Source: Dicyema japonicum
Taxonomy: Eukaryota; Dicyemida; Rhombozoa; Dicyemidae
NCBI GenBank assembly: GCA_011109175.1
Contig: RDEW01000005.1
Coordinates: 1,490,324 to 1,554,323 of the forward strand
Reading direction: 5' to 3'
Length of the DNA: 64,000 bases
This document shows positions 10,133-21,130 of the stretch, piece after piece. How positions within the stretch are numbered: position 1 is the stretch's first letter; every line of letters begins with the position of its first letter. Both the position numbers and the translations under genes were made by a program. Under the pieces are notes generated by a model. That model was not told the DNA's origin and did not search any database. It was given only the letters and a program-made list of their open reading frames with translations.

Positions 10133-12554
10133 TCAGTGACGAATCTTTTTCTTAAATTTCCTGATTGAGGGACCTTTAGAATTTAATTTTCCACAATTTC
10201 TGTCAAATTTTTCAGTCCTAACTGGTTTATCAAGAATTTCTTCAAACTTAAAAATAAAGTCAAAACCCAACCTCCTCTCCCATTTTATCAAAGTCATCAT
10301 TTGATTCTTCACTTCCCTCACTCATAGAATCACTGGTAAATTCTTCCTTAATATCAGTCCCCCCGACAAGCTGATCAAAGTCAGAAAAATCACTTTCATC
10401 TTCCTCATACTTAATCTTCTTGGGTTCACTGATATCAGTCAAATACGAACGATTGCCAAGACCAACCGAATGGAAAAAACTACAAATCGACACAATGACT
10501 ACTGGTGAAGATATCGTTCATCCAATGGAATAAGAGACTGGCTGCTGTTGATAAACTGAGTGCTGTTTACTGGTAAGGCTCGGACTCCGGAGCAACGTCG
10601 AGACCTTTTCTGAGAGATAATAACGTGTCCCTCACCAACTACGACTTAAAAAACTGAAAACGTGTTTTCTTGGGTTTTTTGAACACAAATCTATCCAAGA
10701 AACGAATAAAGGTGAAATCCTGAAGAGGACGACCATCATAAGAAATATATTCTCCCTTAAATATAAAAAATGTAATACATTTATCAAAGTCTTAGAAAAA
10801 TGAGAAATTGTTGGATGCACGTGAGTTGAAAGAAGGCGAAGTTCATAAGCGCATTAGGATGTGAGACCAAAACTGGCATCAAGACCACAAAATCGAGGAT
10901 TCCGTGCGTTGATATCAAATGAAATTTCCCCCACATTGGCCGAAGCAATCCCCACTGACAACTGAGGATGAATTTGAGTCAATTCTGAAACAAGGATCAA
11001 CGAGGAAGCGAAAAGAAGGATTGTGGTGTTGGAGACAGACCTGGAAAAGCCGCTTAACAAAAGCCTAAAGTCCCAGAAAAGTAAAACCATGACTCTGTTC
11101 ATATTTTCGTCTTTCGACAACACTTTGTAAACCAAGGTAAGAAATATGGCTGGCTTTGAGCAGTCAAACAATCGAACGTCTACAAATCGAGCATATAAAG
11201 CAGAATAGAAACGATCACTAACATTCCTATAAAGATATTAGCAATCAAATACTCCGTGGCAGAGGAAGACACAATGTGGAGAATCTGTAGGATTCTAATG
11301 CACGTGGAAAAAGGTAACTGATGTGAAAGACGATATAGAGTATCAATATGATCGTCAAACTGAGAGTAATTACCAAATGAATAAAGAAGAATAATACCCT
11401 GAACGTATGGAAGAGCTCTGTAAAGACCATCCAAAAGAACAGACATTAATCGTGAACTTTGTGTGTCGGTACTTATCAAAGACTTGAAAAATGAAAGGTA
11501 AATCCGGACCAAAAAGCCCGCCAATTTGACTCCATTGTCATTGTTGGAAAAAACAAACTGGGAAAGACAGCAGAACGCATAAAATCTACAAATTAAAATT
11601 ATTTAAAACTGTGTTTGGGTTGACACGTGGGTTCGGAATATTATCATTTCCAAAATTTTGGCGATATCGAGATTCAAATGAGGCAGTTTTCGAACTAAAC
11701 CAGTCATTTATAATAAAACCCAAAGATTCAACGTAAAACAACGCGGAGGAACCAACTGCCTTATCTTTATCTCCCAGCTTGTTTACAAGGAGGTCGATCA
11801 GTTCCTGAAATAAGTGTTATTTATACAATGTTGTTATATGAACGGGAAATAGCTATCTTAAAGACTAGTTCAACAGATTTCTTCCGTATATCCTTTACTT
11901 CATCTTGTGTGGTCTTGCCTAGAAGAAGGGAGAGCTTTTTCAAAGAACATAGAACTCGATCTTCGAACCACAGACAGACTAAATCTACCAATGATGGACT
12001 TTGGTAGAGTTTTATGGCCTAAATGAAATCCCTTATACCAACTTGAAGAAAGCTTGCAAGTTTAGTGTGGGGGTACAAATATAGGGAAAATAACTCGACC
12101 AGTCCCTCTAAAATAAGCTTTGAAACAACCTATAGCTAGCATGGCATCTCTACGAGAGTTCTTTCCAGAATATTCCAAGAGAATTTTTATTGAATTTAGA
12201 GAGAATAGAGGAAATTCCTTGGTTATGACGACGTGGGCTGAGATTTTGTCCTTGGTAGATCCATTTTTAAGAACTTTTTTCATCCAGCTGAGTCGGGGAT
12301 CTTTGCTGATTATTTGACCTAGGAGATTAGACCAAATTTACTTTTATCGAACATTTCCACAACCTGGTTGTAAGCTTCTTCCGCTTGTAGCAAAAGGGAA
12401 GTTTTAGTTGTAGACACGTTTTGAGTGTATTCTGTTAGCTGAATGATAAATTAACACATGCAACCAGTTCTATGCATGAATTCATTGAGGAAGATGCTTC
12501 ATTTGAGGTGAAGGCCTCATCATTTACTTTTGATTTTTTATTCCCACAACGCAT
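10133..12554 (-). CDS. CEBPZ/Noc1 (Mak21) ribosome-assembly factor
   Basis: Ortholog of CEBPZ (yeast Noc1/Mak21), a nucleolar factor for pre-60S ribosome assembly. The likely start is ATG 12554-12552 (MRCGNKKSK). Then follow SWMKKVLKNGSTKDKISAHV (the family's conserved opening), DAMLAIEGLVELFSLYLYP, the CBF/Mak21 repeat region with AKILEMIIFRTHVSTQTQ and VLLDGLYRALPYVQG, FDINARNPRFCGLDASF, and RPLQDFTFIRFLDRFVFKKP. The acidic C-terminus (EEDESDFSDFDQL) ends in a basic tail, FKKKIRH, with the stop at 10133. At least eight introns of 20-26 nt are visible, e.g. 12319-12341 and 10247-10271; one near 10.62 kb must be 41 nt or the frame is broken there. Otherwise it looks functional. Confidence 0.92.
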
Positions 12555-13202
12555 CAAAATATACACCACGTGAAACTTTAAATTCTAAATATAAAAATAA
12601 ATTATTAAAATATTTTATAATGTTTTTTTTTATTTTAATAAAAAATTATTTTTAATAAATTAATGTACTTTGTTTAATAAATTAATGTAAAAAAAGTACT
12701 TTCCAATTCAAAAATGGTTAACGTCCTTTGAATGAGCAAAATAATAAGACATTGCGCTACCATTTACTATAAGACGTTTGCCTAGTATTTTTTGTTCGAC
12801 TAGTGTTGTAAGATTGTGTAGAAAAGTGGTTCTCACCAGAGTGATGGAATTCTAATGAAGCCATCAGGACTATTGCTTCATTTGTCGTTTTTCATTAACA
12901 TTTTTCACCGTCTCGAAAATGGTCTTCAAGAAATTGGTGTCTATAAAGCAAGTGACACTCCAAGCATTTCAAAGCTTATCAGGTTGATCTAGCGGCTTTT
13001 AGGATATCGGAAAGGAGAACCTAGAATAACACGATGGCTCTTCCAGAAAATTGGGCTCGGGATTATGAGGGGAAATACCATTTGGTGTTTAGTTCTTGCA
13101 AGTCATAATGAAGCCCTTTGACTTGATTAACATTTTGTAGGCTGTAGTATAATGAATAATTTTTTATTATAAAGGATTCGCCAAGAAAATAAGTAAACAA
13201 CT
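12555..13202. other. intergenic, no gene seen
   Basis: Very AT-rich directly upstream of CEBPZ (12600-12680), then unique-looking sequence without an open frame worth calling. Confidence 0.4.
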
Positions 13203-13440
13203 AATTCAATGTATCCAGTTTCCACTCAGAAACAGACTCCTTCCAACGTCACAAGGTCATCCAGAACCAGCATAAAAGGTAAAAGACGTCCATTCCTTAC
13301 AGATGTGTAAACCCCTCCAGTGAAGTGGGGGAGAAAAAATGATCTTTTTCCTGCCACCCTGGCACTGTGCGCCACTGTGAAAGGTGAAGCCACTCTATTA
13401 AAAGGCAGAGGAGGAACAAAAGAAGCAAATTACTATTTTT
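13203..13440 (-). repeat. SINE-B copy (core plus 3' module)
   Basis: Antisense. In sense order: TTCCTCCTCTGCC, a GTGGC-containing leader, an A-rich run, a TAGGGGTTTACAC-like middle, then GGAAACTGGATACATTGAA. This is one of the few copies showing core and 3' module together. It lies between CEBPZ and SUV39H. Confidence 0.6.
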
Positions 13441-13516
13441 TAATAATTTAACTAATTAACAAAAAATTGGTAATTAAAATTTAAGAAAATGGGGAAATTA
13501 TTCTAAATGTACAAAT

Positions 13517-15120
13517 CTAAAACAAAATTTTCTTACATTCTTTAGCCATACAGAGACATCTAATCCCTAAACATCACATCCATCCCCAACCTGACTGTCG
13601 GCTAGAACTTCGAGAATCTACGATAAAACCCGAAAAAATTACTTTTTATATAATAATCATATGTCAGTTCCTCGTTTTCCTCTATATTTCGTCTAGCAAA
13701 CAAAGAAAGTTTATAAATTCTCGGATCCCTGTGACCACACCACGTGGATAACACGTGAAGGTTAGGATCACACTGGTATTAGTGCACACAATACACTGTG
13801 GTTAATAAAGCGGGAAATATTCCCAAAGTACATAGCGTCCACTACCAAAGGATTCCCATGGTTTTCAGAATCCATGTCAAACAAATAACTCATCCTTCCA
13901 GAGTCGTACACGATTCCTCTGTCTTCTGCGATCTGATCTGTCACGATCTACCACTTTTACTGACTTTAACCTCTCCCACATATTCGCAAACAAATGTTCC
14001 ATGTTTAATCTTGCTCATTGACTTGACTCCCCAACCACGGCCATTAGAAGTCCTAAACAAGCACAAATCCATCTTTCTCCCATTCTGGACAACTTTATTG
14101 GGCAGTTTTTATAACATTTACATCTGAGAATTAAATATTGGCATCACTTGGGCCCACACTCAAAGATCAAACAACTCCGCTCCAGAAAACATAATCCATC
14201 ACAAGTGTAATTTGTCCTTTTGAAGTTTACACAAGGGCACTTCAGAATAGAATGAGAGCAGTCTTCACAGTCACAACAGTACTGGTCCTTGGGTTCAAAT
14301 GTCCCCAGATCAGGAGACAAGAACGACTCATTGATGAAGCAGAAGTTCTCTAAGGATCGTACAAAAGAATACTGGGAATCGTCTCCAAATCGTTCACATT
14401 TTCTATATGGATAGCCCCCTCTGCGTTAGAAACCTTTCGAAAGTATCGTTCTGTCCGTTGAAGGGAGGATTCGTGGTATTCTACCTTTCTCTCAATGTAC
14501 TCGGAAAATCCCTGGAATAATAATTCCTCTCACTCGTTTTATAAAATCATTGTCACTGTAGTAAGATGGAAGATAATTCTCAGACTTGGCTTGTTTGGCC
14601 AGATCCTTTAGCAGACTCTTGTTGTCAAAAACCTGCAATAAAAACAAACACACGTATTGCAGGAGTTTTTCTATCCAATCAGAACTGTCTATCTCAACTG
14701 TGGAAGACGAAGAAGAGATTTCAAAGAATTCTCCAAGTTTTTCAAGACAATCTAGATTGTCGGCAGCTTCATATGAGTTACATAGTTCGGACCATCCAAG
14801 CCATTTGACCAAATAGTAATATTCGCCCTAAAGTCAACAAAAATGAAACGTTTATTTTTATTTCGTCTATAATTTTTTCCACTTGAAAGCTTTCATCACA
14901 GAATAGCTTTCCGTCTAAGATCACTGGAATAAAATTACTAAATACGTCTGTTTGTAATGAACTGGAGGTAGTCAATCCCAATAAAGTCAATTATTTGATT
15001 TATAAGGAACATAATGGCTTGAGTTGAAAAGGTGAGGTTGCACTTGTTAATTAGGATAATTATGTCGTACGGAGACATTAAACATTTTATTTTTCTCGGC
15101 AAACCGGCACATCGCATCAT
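13517..15120 (-). CDS. SUV39H-type histone H3K9 methyltransferase
   Basis: Order from ATG 15120: about 60 unplaced residues; chromodomain ([27 protein letters not shown]); linker; pre-SET zinc cluster ([28 protein letters not shown]); SET ([39 protein letters not shown]); post-[13 protein letters not shown]. The stop is at 13519-13517. The NHSCDPN and ELTYDYY motifs bind cofactor and form the active site, and both are complete. Introns of 21-24 nt lie within the chromodomain, before the pre-SET, and inside NHS/CDPN. Two single-base breaks are seen, near 14.36 kb (after SIL) and near 14.1 kb (between KNCP and NKVVQNG), each in a short homopolymer. All key residues survive, so sequencing error is more likely than loss. 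Chromodomain and SET order identify SUV39 rather than other H3K9 enzymes. Confidence 0.93.
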
Positions 15121-15416
15121 TTAGAAATTGGAATATATTTGTTTATTATTTTGTGAAAATTAAGAATCAACACTATCATAAAAAATATTAATAAATAAAA
15201 AAATAAATATTAATAATAATACAATTCCATGTAGCTCGTCGACGAAGTGGTGGCATTTGGATGGAAAGAGCCACGCTTTCCCCTATCCTCATGGGTGGTT
15301 CAACAAGCAAGGCCTGTGCCGTTGCGGAGACGGTAAAAAATCATCTTTTTTAAATCTTATAAAAATTGATTTAATGAGTATGTAGAACGTTTTAACAAGG
15401 TCCTCGATATCTTTAG

Positions 15417-15722
15417 GCAAAAACTCATCTTTTTTAATTTTATAAAAAATTGATTTAAACGGGTCCTATGGTTAAATGACACATTTTACCAAGGTCCTCT
15501 ACAAAAAAGTCGTCTAAACAACTATTGAATGAAAGATTTATTTTATACAAGAGAAAAGGAAAGTAATTATAAATTTTAATAAAATATATATTCTGTCGGA
15601 TCCATATTAAGTAACATTTGTTCTACAAATTTGGAGGACTTTGGTAAAATGTGTCATTTAATTATAGGACCCGTTAAAATCAATTTTTATAATATTAAAA
15701 AAGATGAGTTTTTACCTATAGA
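15417..15722. repeat. long imperfect inverted repeat
   Basis: The left arm (15417-15492, containing AACTCATCTTTTTTAATTTT and ATGACACATTTTACCAAGGTCC) returns as its reverse complement at about 15640-15722, with spacing of about 150 bp. A partial third copy of one arm lies at 15340-15400 in direct orientation. No coding frame. Consistent with a foldback or MITE-like element. Confidence 0.65.
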
Positions 15723-15904
15723 TGTCAATCACATTGAAAAATATCTCGTGATGTTTATTGATGAACTTGTCTAAAACTTGAAAAAAATTAATTTGAGGCC
15801 ATTTTGAGAGGCCATTTTGAATGGGAACCATCCTAAGACAAGGCGATGAACGGAATTGTTATCGAGCCCTGGAGTCTGCTAAATATCCGTCCATATAGAG
15901 GAGA

Positions 15905-16300
15905 CGAACTGTTGGCCTGGATAGAGGAGACGGAAAACGACCGCTACAGATCACAATTTTTCCATTCGAGGAGGGGAAGCCTTTAGTATGGGATGCTACC
16001 TATGCCCATCCAACATTGTCGGGAAGGTGGTAGACACACTGTATGTCGGGAAAAAATGAAAGTAAAGGAGAAAAAGTACGAAGCGTTGCACGATCTGTTC
16101 ACGTTCTGCTCCATCGTAGTTTAGACAACTCGAGGAATAAGCGGGAAATCGCTTAGTTTCCTAAAGAAACTGGGACGCTTAGCTACACTAAAAAGCCATG
16201 ACGCATGTGAGACTCGGTGGCTTTTCCAGTTGATATCTGTCGCGATCGTGAGAGGTAACGCAACATACGTTAGTTAGTCAACCCGACCTCGTTACCTTTT
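15905..16300 (+). pseudogene. RLE-type element, endonuclease domain to 3' end
   Basis: The frame reads LDRGDGKRPLQITIFPFEEG, then KPLVWDATYAHP, and after breaks LGRLATLKSHDACETRWLFQ and LISVAIVRGNA. These correspond to the restriction-like endonuclease and C-terminus of the copy at 60.1-60.4 kb, where the first motif is RPDG; here the catalytic-type Asp of RPD is Leu. Dead copy. Confidence 0.75.
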
Positions 16301-16329
16301 AGGATCCAACTGTCCTCAAACATTTTTCA

Positions 16330-16720
16330 CAGGTCTTCGATGTTCACTGGATGCTATTTGGACTCTAAAGTTTTTGGATGTTTTAGCTGCGATGAATAAA
16401 GCCCATAAGGGGATTGCGTATTCCAAGGTTGTCCTGATATATTGTTTGTAGATTATTCTGAGGTTTCCTTGTCCTGGCCAAAGATGGAGCTGCCACAGCG
16501 CGAAAGGGCGTTCATTTTCTTCTTTTCTTTTGCAACCACATAGTCCACGTGGGAGGAGAATTTAAGGCATTGGTCGTAGATTCTCACAGGATTTTCGGTG
16601 TTTTTGAGATAGGGAAAACTTCGAAGATTTTCAGCTTCAATTTTACGTTTAGCTGACGTCGGTCCAAAGTGAATAGTGTGACGCTGGACTTAGAGAGGGA
16701 GGTGGTTAGTTAATAACCAA
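16330..16720 (-). pseudogene. non-LTR reverse transcriptase fragment
   Basis: The minus frame contains RKIEAENLRSFPYLKN, then FSSHVDYVVAKEKKKMNALS, which is typical of the segment after the RT active site (thumb). The upstream part is missing. Confidence 0.6.
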
Positions 16721-16730
16721 GACTCTAGAG

Positions 16731-17495
16731 CAGTGCGTTCCAACCTGGGTTCCGCAAAAGTTATTATAAATTTTTTAATAATAGTTTTTAATTATTATCT
16801 ACAAGTGCAATTTGGAATTGTCAAATTTTGCGAAAGACGACAACTTAAAATCGACCAGAGCATATTATGAAGTATTGAATTATTTTTAATTAAACAGGTG
16901 AGTTATCTGTAGCTCGCTATGGAGAAGCACATACAATTGACGAAAATCTTATATAGCCATGTTCAAAAAAGATCATCGAGTGTATCTATGGCGAACAAAT
17001 TTCGACGGTCATCCGTATTAAAAATAACATTTTGTCGTTCTGCAAGAGTATCTTCATGAATCAAAATGCGCATTGGATGACACAGTATTTCAGGACATCA
17101 AATCATTTGGTAAATTTGGATGATAACACTGCGAAATATTTTCCGGATAAATTTGATGACGATTGGGTTCAAAATCCGTTCAAAGTTAAAGTAATCTAAC
17201 ATCAATTTAATATGAACAAATATCCTGATATCTCAGAAAAGGCAATACGTAAACTATTACCTTTCCCTGCGACTTACTTATGTGAGTCGGTTTTCAACAT
17301 ATACATTTACCAAATCTTACCTGATATGAGGATACAGTTGTCAACAATAACTCCTAGTGTTACACAACTATGCTATGATGAAAAGTTACCTCAATTTTCA
17401 CATTAAAATTGTTTTTGGTTATTACTATTATGTTTTAAGTAAAAATTGTAATAATTGTAATGGTTTAGCGAGCACCTTAAGGTTGGGAACCACTG
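16731..17495 (+). mobile_element. hAT (Charlie/ZBED5-like) deletion derivative
   Basis: The ends are CAGTGCGTTCCAACCTGGG and, inverted, CAGTGGTTCCCAACCTTAAGG, the classic Charlie-type terminal repeats. Flanks are CTCTAGAG (16723-16730) and CGCTAGAC (17496-17503), a decayed 8-bp target duplication. Inside is a C-terminal transposase piece: VSYLVARYGEAHTIDENLI near 16.90 kb, and at 17212-17406 SEKAIRKLLPFPATYLCESV followed by DMRIQLSTITPSVTQL and QFSH. This matches the ZBED5/hAT dimerisation region. The N-terminus and catalytic core are deleted. Confidence 0.8.
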
Positions 17496-17599
17496 CGCTA
17501 GACGATTAGCTTAGGGACAAAATATAGACTCTGTATTCACAGGATAGATAGGGAGAATATATCTGGGAGATTATATAATAAAGAAGACGTCTGTTCTCG

Positions 17600-18140
17600 C
17601 CATTGACTGGAATTCCTGAGTCGTCTAAGGCAGTTAACGATAATAAACATGTTTTGTTCAAGGAGGGACCAGATATTTTGTTTAGTGTTCTACAAAAACT
17701 ATATGATGAAAGCCTCAGACTTGTACATATTTCTTGTACATGGAAGAAGTCGTTTGTCACGATAGTTCAAAACCAGGAAAGTCGGAAATAAATCCACTGA
17801 GCTACTGACCTATTAATCTAACGTATTGTGTTCAAAAGAATATGTAAACACGTGGAAGATAGAAATTTCTTATTGCCGTAACAATGGGGTTTTCAACGGG
17901 AAAATTCTGTGCGAACTGATGTTGAGATCAATTCTTTTTTACATATTTATGGCGAGTTTCCCACAACCAAGTTTCAATACTGGAAATTTGATTTATGCGG
18001 AAAATGTTATTATTATGGACACGTCCACCAAATCAATTTTTCAGAAAAAAGACTTAACGAGAATGTTGGCGTTGCTAAAATTGGTGGAGCATGAGAGTGT
18101 TAAAGATCTCTGCCGAGAAATCCAACACGCTGCGAATTAG
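17600..18140 (+). pseudogene. reverse transcriptase remnant
   Basis: Frame-broken pieces: WKKSFVTIV, then EINPLSY.PINLTYCVQK (fingers motif SYRPISLT.C), then LIYAENVIIMDTS where YAEN stands at the YADD position. Strongly decayed. Confidence 0.5.
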
Positions 18141-18179
18141 TCGTCATAGGAAACATCTAAAGCAGGAGTACACTTTACC

Positions 18180-19507
18180 TGTCCAAAATGTGCATCTACC
18201 ACGTTATTTGGGTGCTGAACTTACCTGGAACCAAGACTGTTATCAAAGATAATGAAGAGTACCAACTTCTAAAATTTATCCTTAATGATGAAGATGTGAA
18301 TATTGCGAAACAAATGAGGTACGAATAAAAAAAAGCTGAAAATTTTATTGTTATTGATGAAAAGCTATATTTGAAAGCTGTTGACGGACTTCACAAACTT
18401 GTGATACCCTTAACTAGTAAAAAAGAATGAGGACTATTGCTCAGGAGATTCACCAGACAAATCACTGTGGACATTACGCTCTGGATGCGCTTTGTCGTAG
18501 GAGATTTTGCGCTAACAAAATAACTGTTATTCGTCAAGTTGTAAAAGACTGCAATGTTTGCAAGTTTGCAGTTCCTCTCAAACAATATGACGATTTAAGT
18601 CATTTTGTTGCTGATTTGCCTAATGAGAGATTTCAAATTGATCTGTTTGATCTTAAGAGGTTTAAAGTTTATTAGTTAATATTGTAGATTTGAGAATCAA
18701 AATGATCATTTTTCTTGGTTGGTGTCAGTTATGACGTCTATTCAAAATATGGCTTCGGATGACAAGAAAGTGTGATAAATCACATTCAAAAGGCTGTGTT
18801 TTTATACAATCAAACGCCTCACTAATCCACAGGTAAATTTGTGCTTTTATTTATTTGTAGGTGTTAGTCGTTTCAGAGATATCGAGGATTCCGGGCTACA
18901 ACACCATTGTTAAAAATACTGCAACGGAGACAGACGGTGAAGACAACCTGCAAAGTGTGGATAATATTGCTGAATCAACAGAGCCAGACAGTAGAAACAT
19001 CTCCAAAACATATAGTATAGGTTTTTTGTCTATAATTATACAAAAGGTGATTACAAATTTGATTTTCCTCGGGTAGACTTGTATTCTCCTTATTATAAAT
19101 GGATGAATAAAAAGATGGGAGTGCATAGATCGAAATATGAATTTAACATTGGAGATAGTGTATTCAATTTATAATTACTTAAAAGGTTCGTATTCAGAAG
19201 GACTATGGAACTAATCTTTCACTACGTCTGCAAAGGTTTGAGCATCCCTACGGTCCAAATGTGCATCTACCACGTTATTTATTTATTTTAAATAAATAAA
19301 TAAAAAATGCTGTCACTATTGTTGCAAAATTGTCTAACAATTTTGTCAATGTTAAAGATAGTGAGGGAATTGTGAGGAAAGTGCATTCTAAACGCCCTAA
19401 AAAGATAATTATCAATAATTAGTTAATGTTTGCTTTGAAATAATTGATTATTTTATTTTTTGACATTTATTTCGGCTGTCAAAGGTAACGTCTGAGGCTC
19501 GAGACAT
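18180..19507 (+). mobile_element. Ginger-like integrase element, decayed
   Basis: FIVIDEKLYLKAVDG at about 18345, then an H2C2 zinc finger (HQTNHCGH ... CNVCK) in the open frame 18427-18675, then the start of the catalytic core, RFQIDLFDLKRF, with a catalytic-position Asp. The remainder is frame-broken until GDSVFN (19150) and VRIQKDYGTNLSLRLQRFEH (19185-19250), and VRKVHSKRPKKI before a stop at about 19423. The right end GCTCGAGACAT (about 19497-19507) resembles the termini at 3.44 and 63.54 kb. The left end was not found. A 20-bp segment, AATGTGCATCTACCACGTTA, occurs at both 18187 and 19258. Confidence 0.65.
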
Positions 19508-19741
19508 AATAGATTAGCCATTATTTTTATTGAAACATTTTTAGAGTAACACTTGGTAGTTATGGACATTTGATATTGGACTTTAAGAATCGCCGTAAGG
19601 TTCAAGTGGATGTTGAAAATATTATACATTTATTTAAATAACCTCAAATGTCCCCGAAAAAGCTTTTAGCCAACTTTTTTTACAGTTGGAGTAGGGCACA
19701 TCCTTTTGAAGCATCGTGTCTACGAATATATTGATTAGACA

Positions 19742-20645
19742 TTATGATTTATAGGTAATATGTTGAACCATGAACTTATAAGGTCCATTCATTTCCTGGA
19801 CAAATTCCTTGACGGTCGAAGCTAGCAAAAAAGACCTTCTAAAATAATGAACTTCTGGAAAGTTACAGTCTCCAACGCCTCTGGAATCCTTAATGCGTAA
19901 GAATTGAAGAACCTTTGGAATTTTGTTCATTAACTGTTTCATTAAAGTTTTACATAAACAAAAAATCATTATTGTTGATGTCAAATTTCAAAAAATCAAT
20001 AAAGGTCAAGTAGCAATTAACTTGATGAACTTTTCACTTTCTTTTTGTTGTGTGAATGTGCTTTCCGCAGTGAACTAACTGTTCACTAATGACGATGTCA
20101 CCTGTTACCAAAGCATCGTAGATGCGTGGAAGCTACAGAAGTGAGATTCGAACTATGGGCCATCAGGCCTCTCACCAAGCACTCGTTGCCTTAACCAGAT
20201 TTTTTTTGTTTCTTTAATTTCTATAAGTAACTGACTTTGAGGTTTCGTAACTCCTTTGATTAAGCGGTTTGATGTGTTTTCAGCTTTAAGGAAAAACTCT
20301 TTCTGTTGGCTAGATAGCTTCTCGATATCATGGTCACATTAGCGTATGTTTGATGGGAGACTTTAGACAACGCTTTTTGGATTATTCTTGAGAATATTCA
20401 TAGTTTCTTTCCACAACGATTCTGGGAATATATTTTCAGGAAGACTTAAATTTTAATCAATGCAGTCGCACACCATTTTTGTGGTTGCATGTTTCCTTTA
20501 TACATCTTGAGTTGATAAGTAATATCTTTTGGCATCATCTCAAACCAAAGAATTTATCTGATTGTACATATAGACCCCCATGCTGATATATTAGCCCCAT
20601 TTCATGTAGTTGTGCTGGGTGCGTGAAGACTTCAGCCATGTATTT
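19742..20645 (-). CDS. unidentified gene, split by a SINE
   Basis: Coding-like minus frames joined by short introns: MPKDITYQLKMYKGNMQPQK, a 29-nt intron, LPENIFPESLWKETMNILKN, then DIEKLSSQQKEFFLKAENTS and NRLIKGVTKP; after the SINE at 20.0-20.2 kb, SRGVGDCNFPEVHYF and VKEFVQEMNGPYKFMVQHI. The stop is at 19742. I do not recognise the family. A frame break or stop lies near 20.34 kb. Sequence composition and exon style match host genes, so it is more likely a gene (perhaps disabled by the SINE) than a transposon. The 5' limit is set by SINE-B at 20645 and may be wrong. Confidence 0.45.
20020..20205 (-). repeat. SINE-A copy
   Basis: Antisense. In sense: a tRNA-like head with TAGTTCGAATCTCAC (B box), then CCACGCATCTACGATGC, then GTCATTAGTGAACAG and TTCACTGCGGAAAGC. 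It matches 7931-8255 and sits inside the unidentified gene at 19.7-20.6 kb. Confidence 0.75.
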
Positions 20646-20980
20646 ACCAGGAACCCCGGATATACCGGAAAGAGGTTAAAAGTTTATTAATTCAAGGTAT
20701 TTCCAGTTCCAATGGTGGGAGTGAGACGCATCCTTTCCAAGTATCATGCCTATCCACATCTTCCATTATGTGAACCCCTTTGAGGAGTAGGGAAGAGGTA
20801 GATTATTTTTTCAGGCATTGGGTATTTCTTGGGATAAGCGGATCAACTAAAGCCTCTTAGGATTTAAAAACGCACAGTATGGAATCCTTCAGCCATGTAG
20901 GATAAGGTGTGGGAACCAAACCCACAGCTAATCAACTCGAGCGACAGTACTAGGTATTATGCCATCTGGGAGGTCACCAC
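20645..20980 (-). repeat. SINE-B, complete (tRNA-like head, core, 3' module)
   Basis: In sense (reverse complement): a head with GATGGCATAATACC and GGGTTTGGTTCCCACACC (A- and B-box-like), then the core with GATCCGCTTATCCC and CCAATGCC, then GGGGTTCACATAATGG, then GGAACTGGAAATACCTTGAA and TATCCGGGGTT. The head resembles that of SINE-A; the core resembles the LINE leader at 4.57 kb. Confidence 0.65.
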
Positions 20981-21130
20981 CTCAACTAGAAAACAACACA
21001 AAATAAAATTTAAAAAAATTAATCATAAAATAAAAACATTAGTAATTTAAACTAATTTTTCTCGAAGTGACCGAAAAATGTCTATCCAGATTGAAATACT
21101 CCCCCATTCTCTGCGACACAATCATTTTAT

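Noticed and set aside
14566-14816. Plus-strand frames of 76-80 codons
   Set aside because: They lie antisense to the SUV39H chromodomain and linker exons.
18180-19507. A Ty3/gypsy LTR retrotransposon
   Set aside because: No RT, protease, gag or LTRs are seen; the ends are inverted and shared with two other integrase-only copies.
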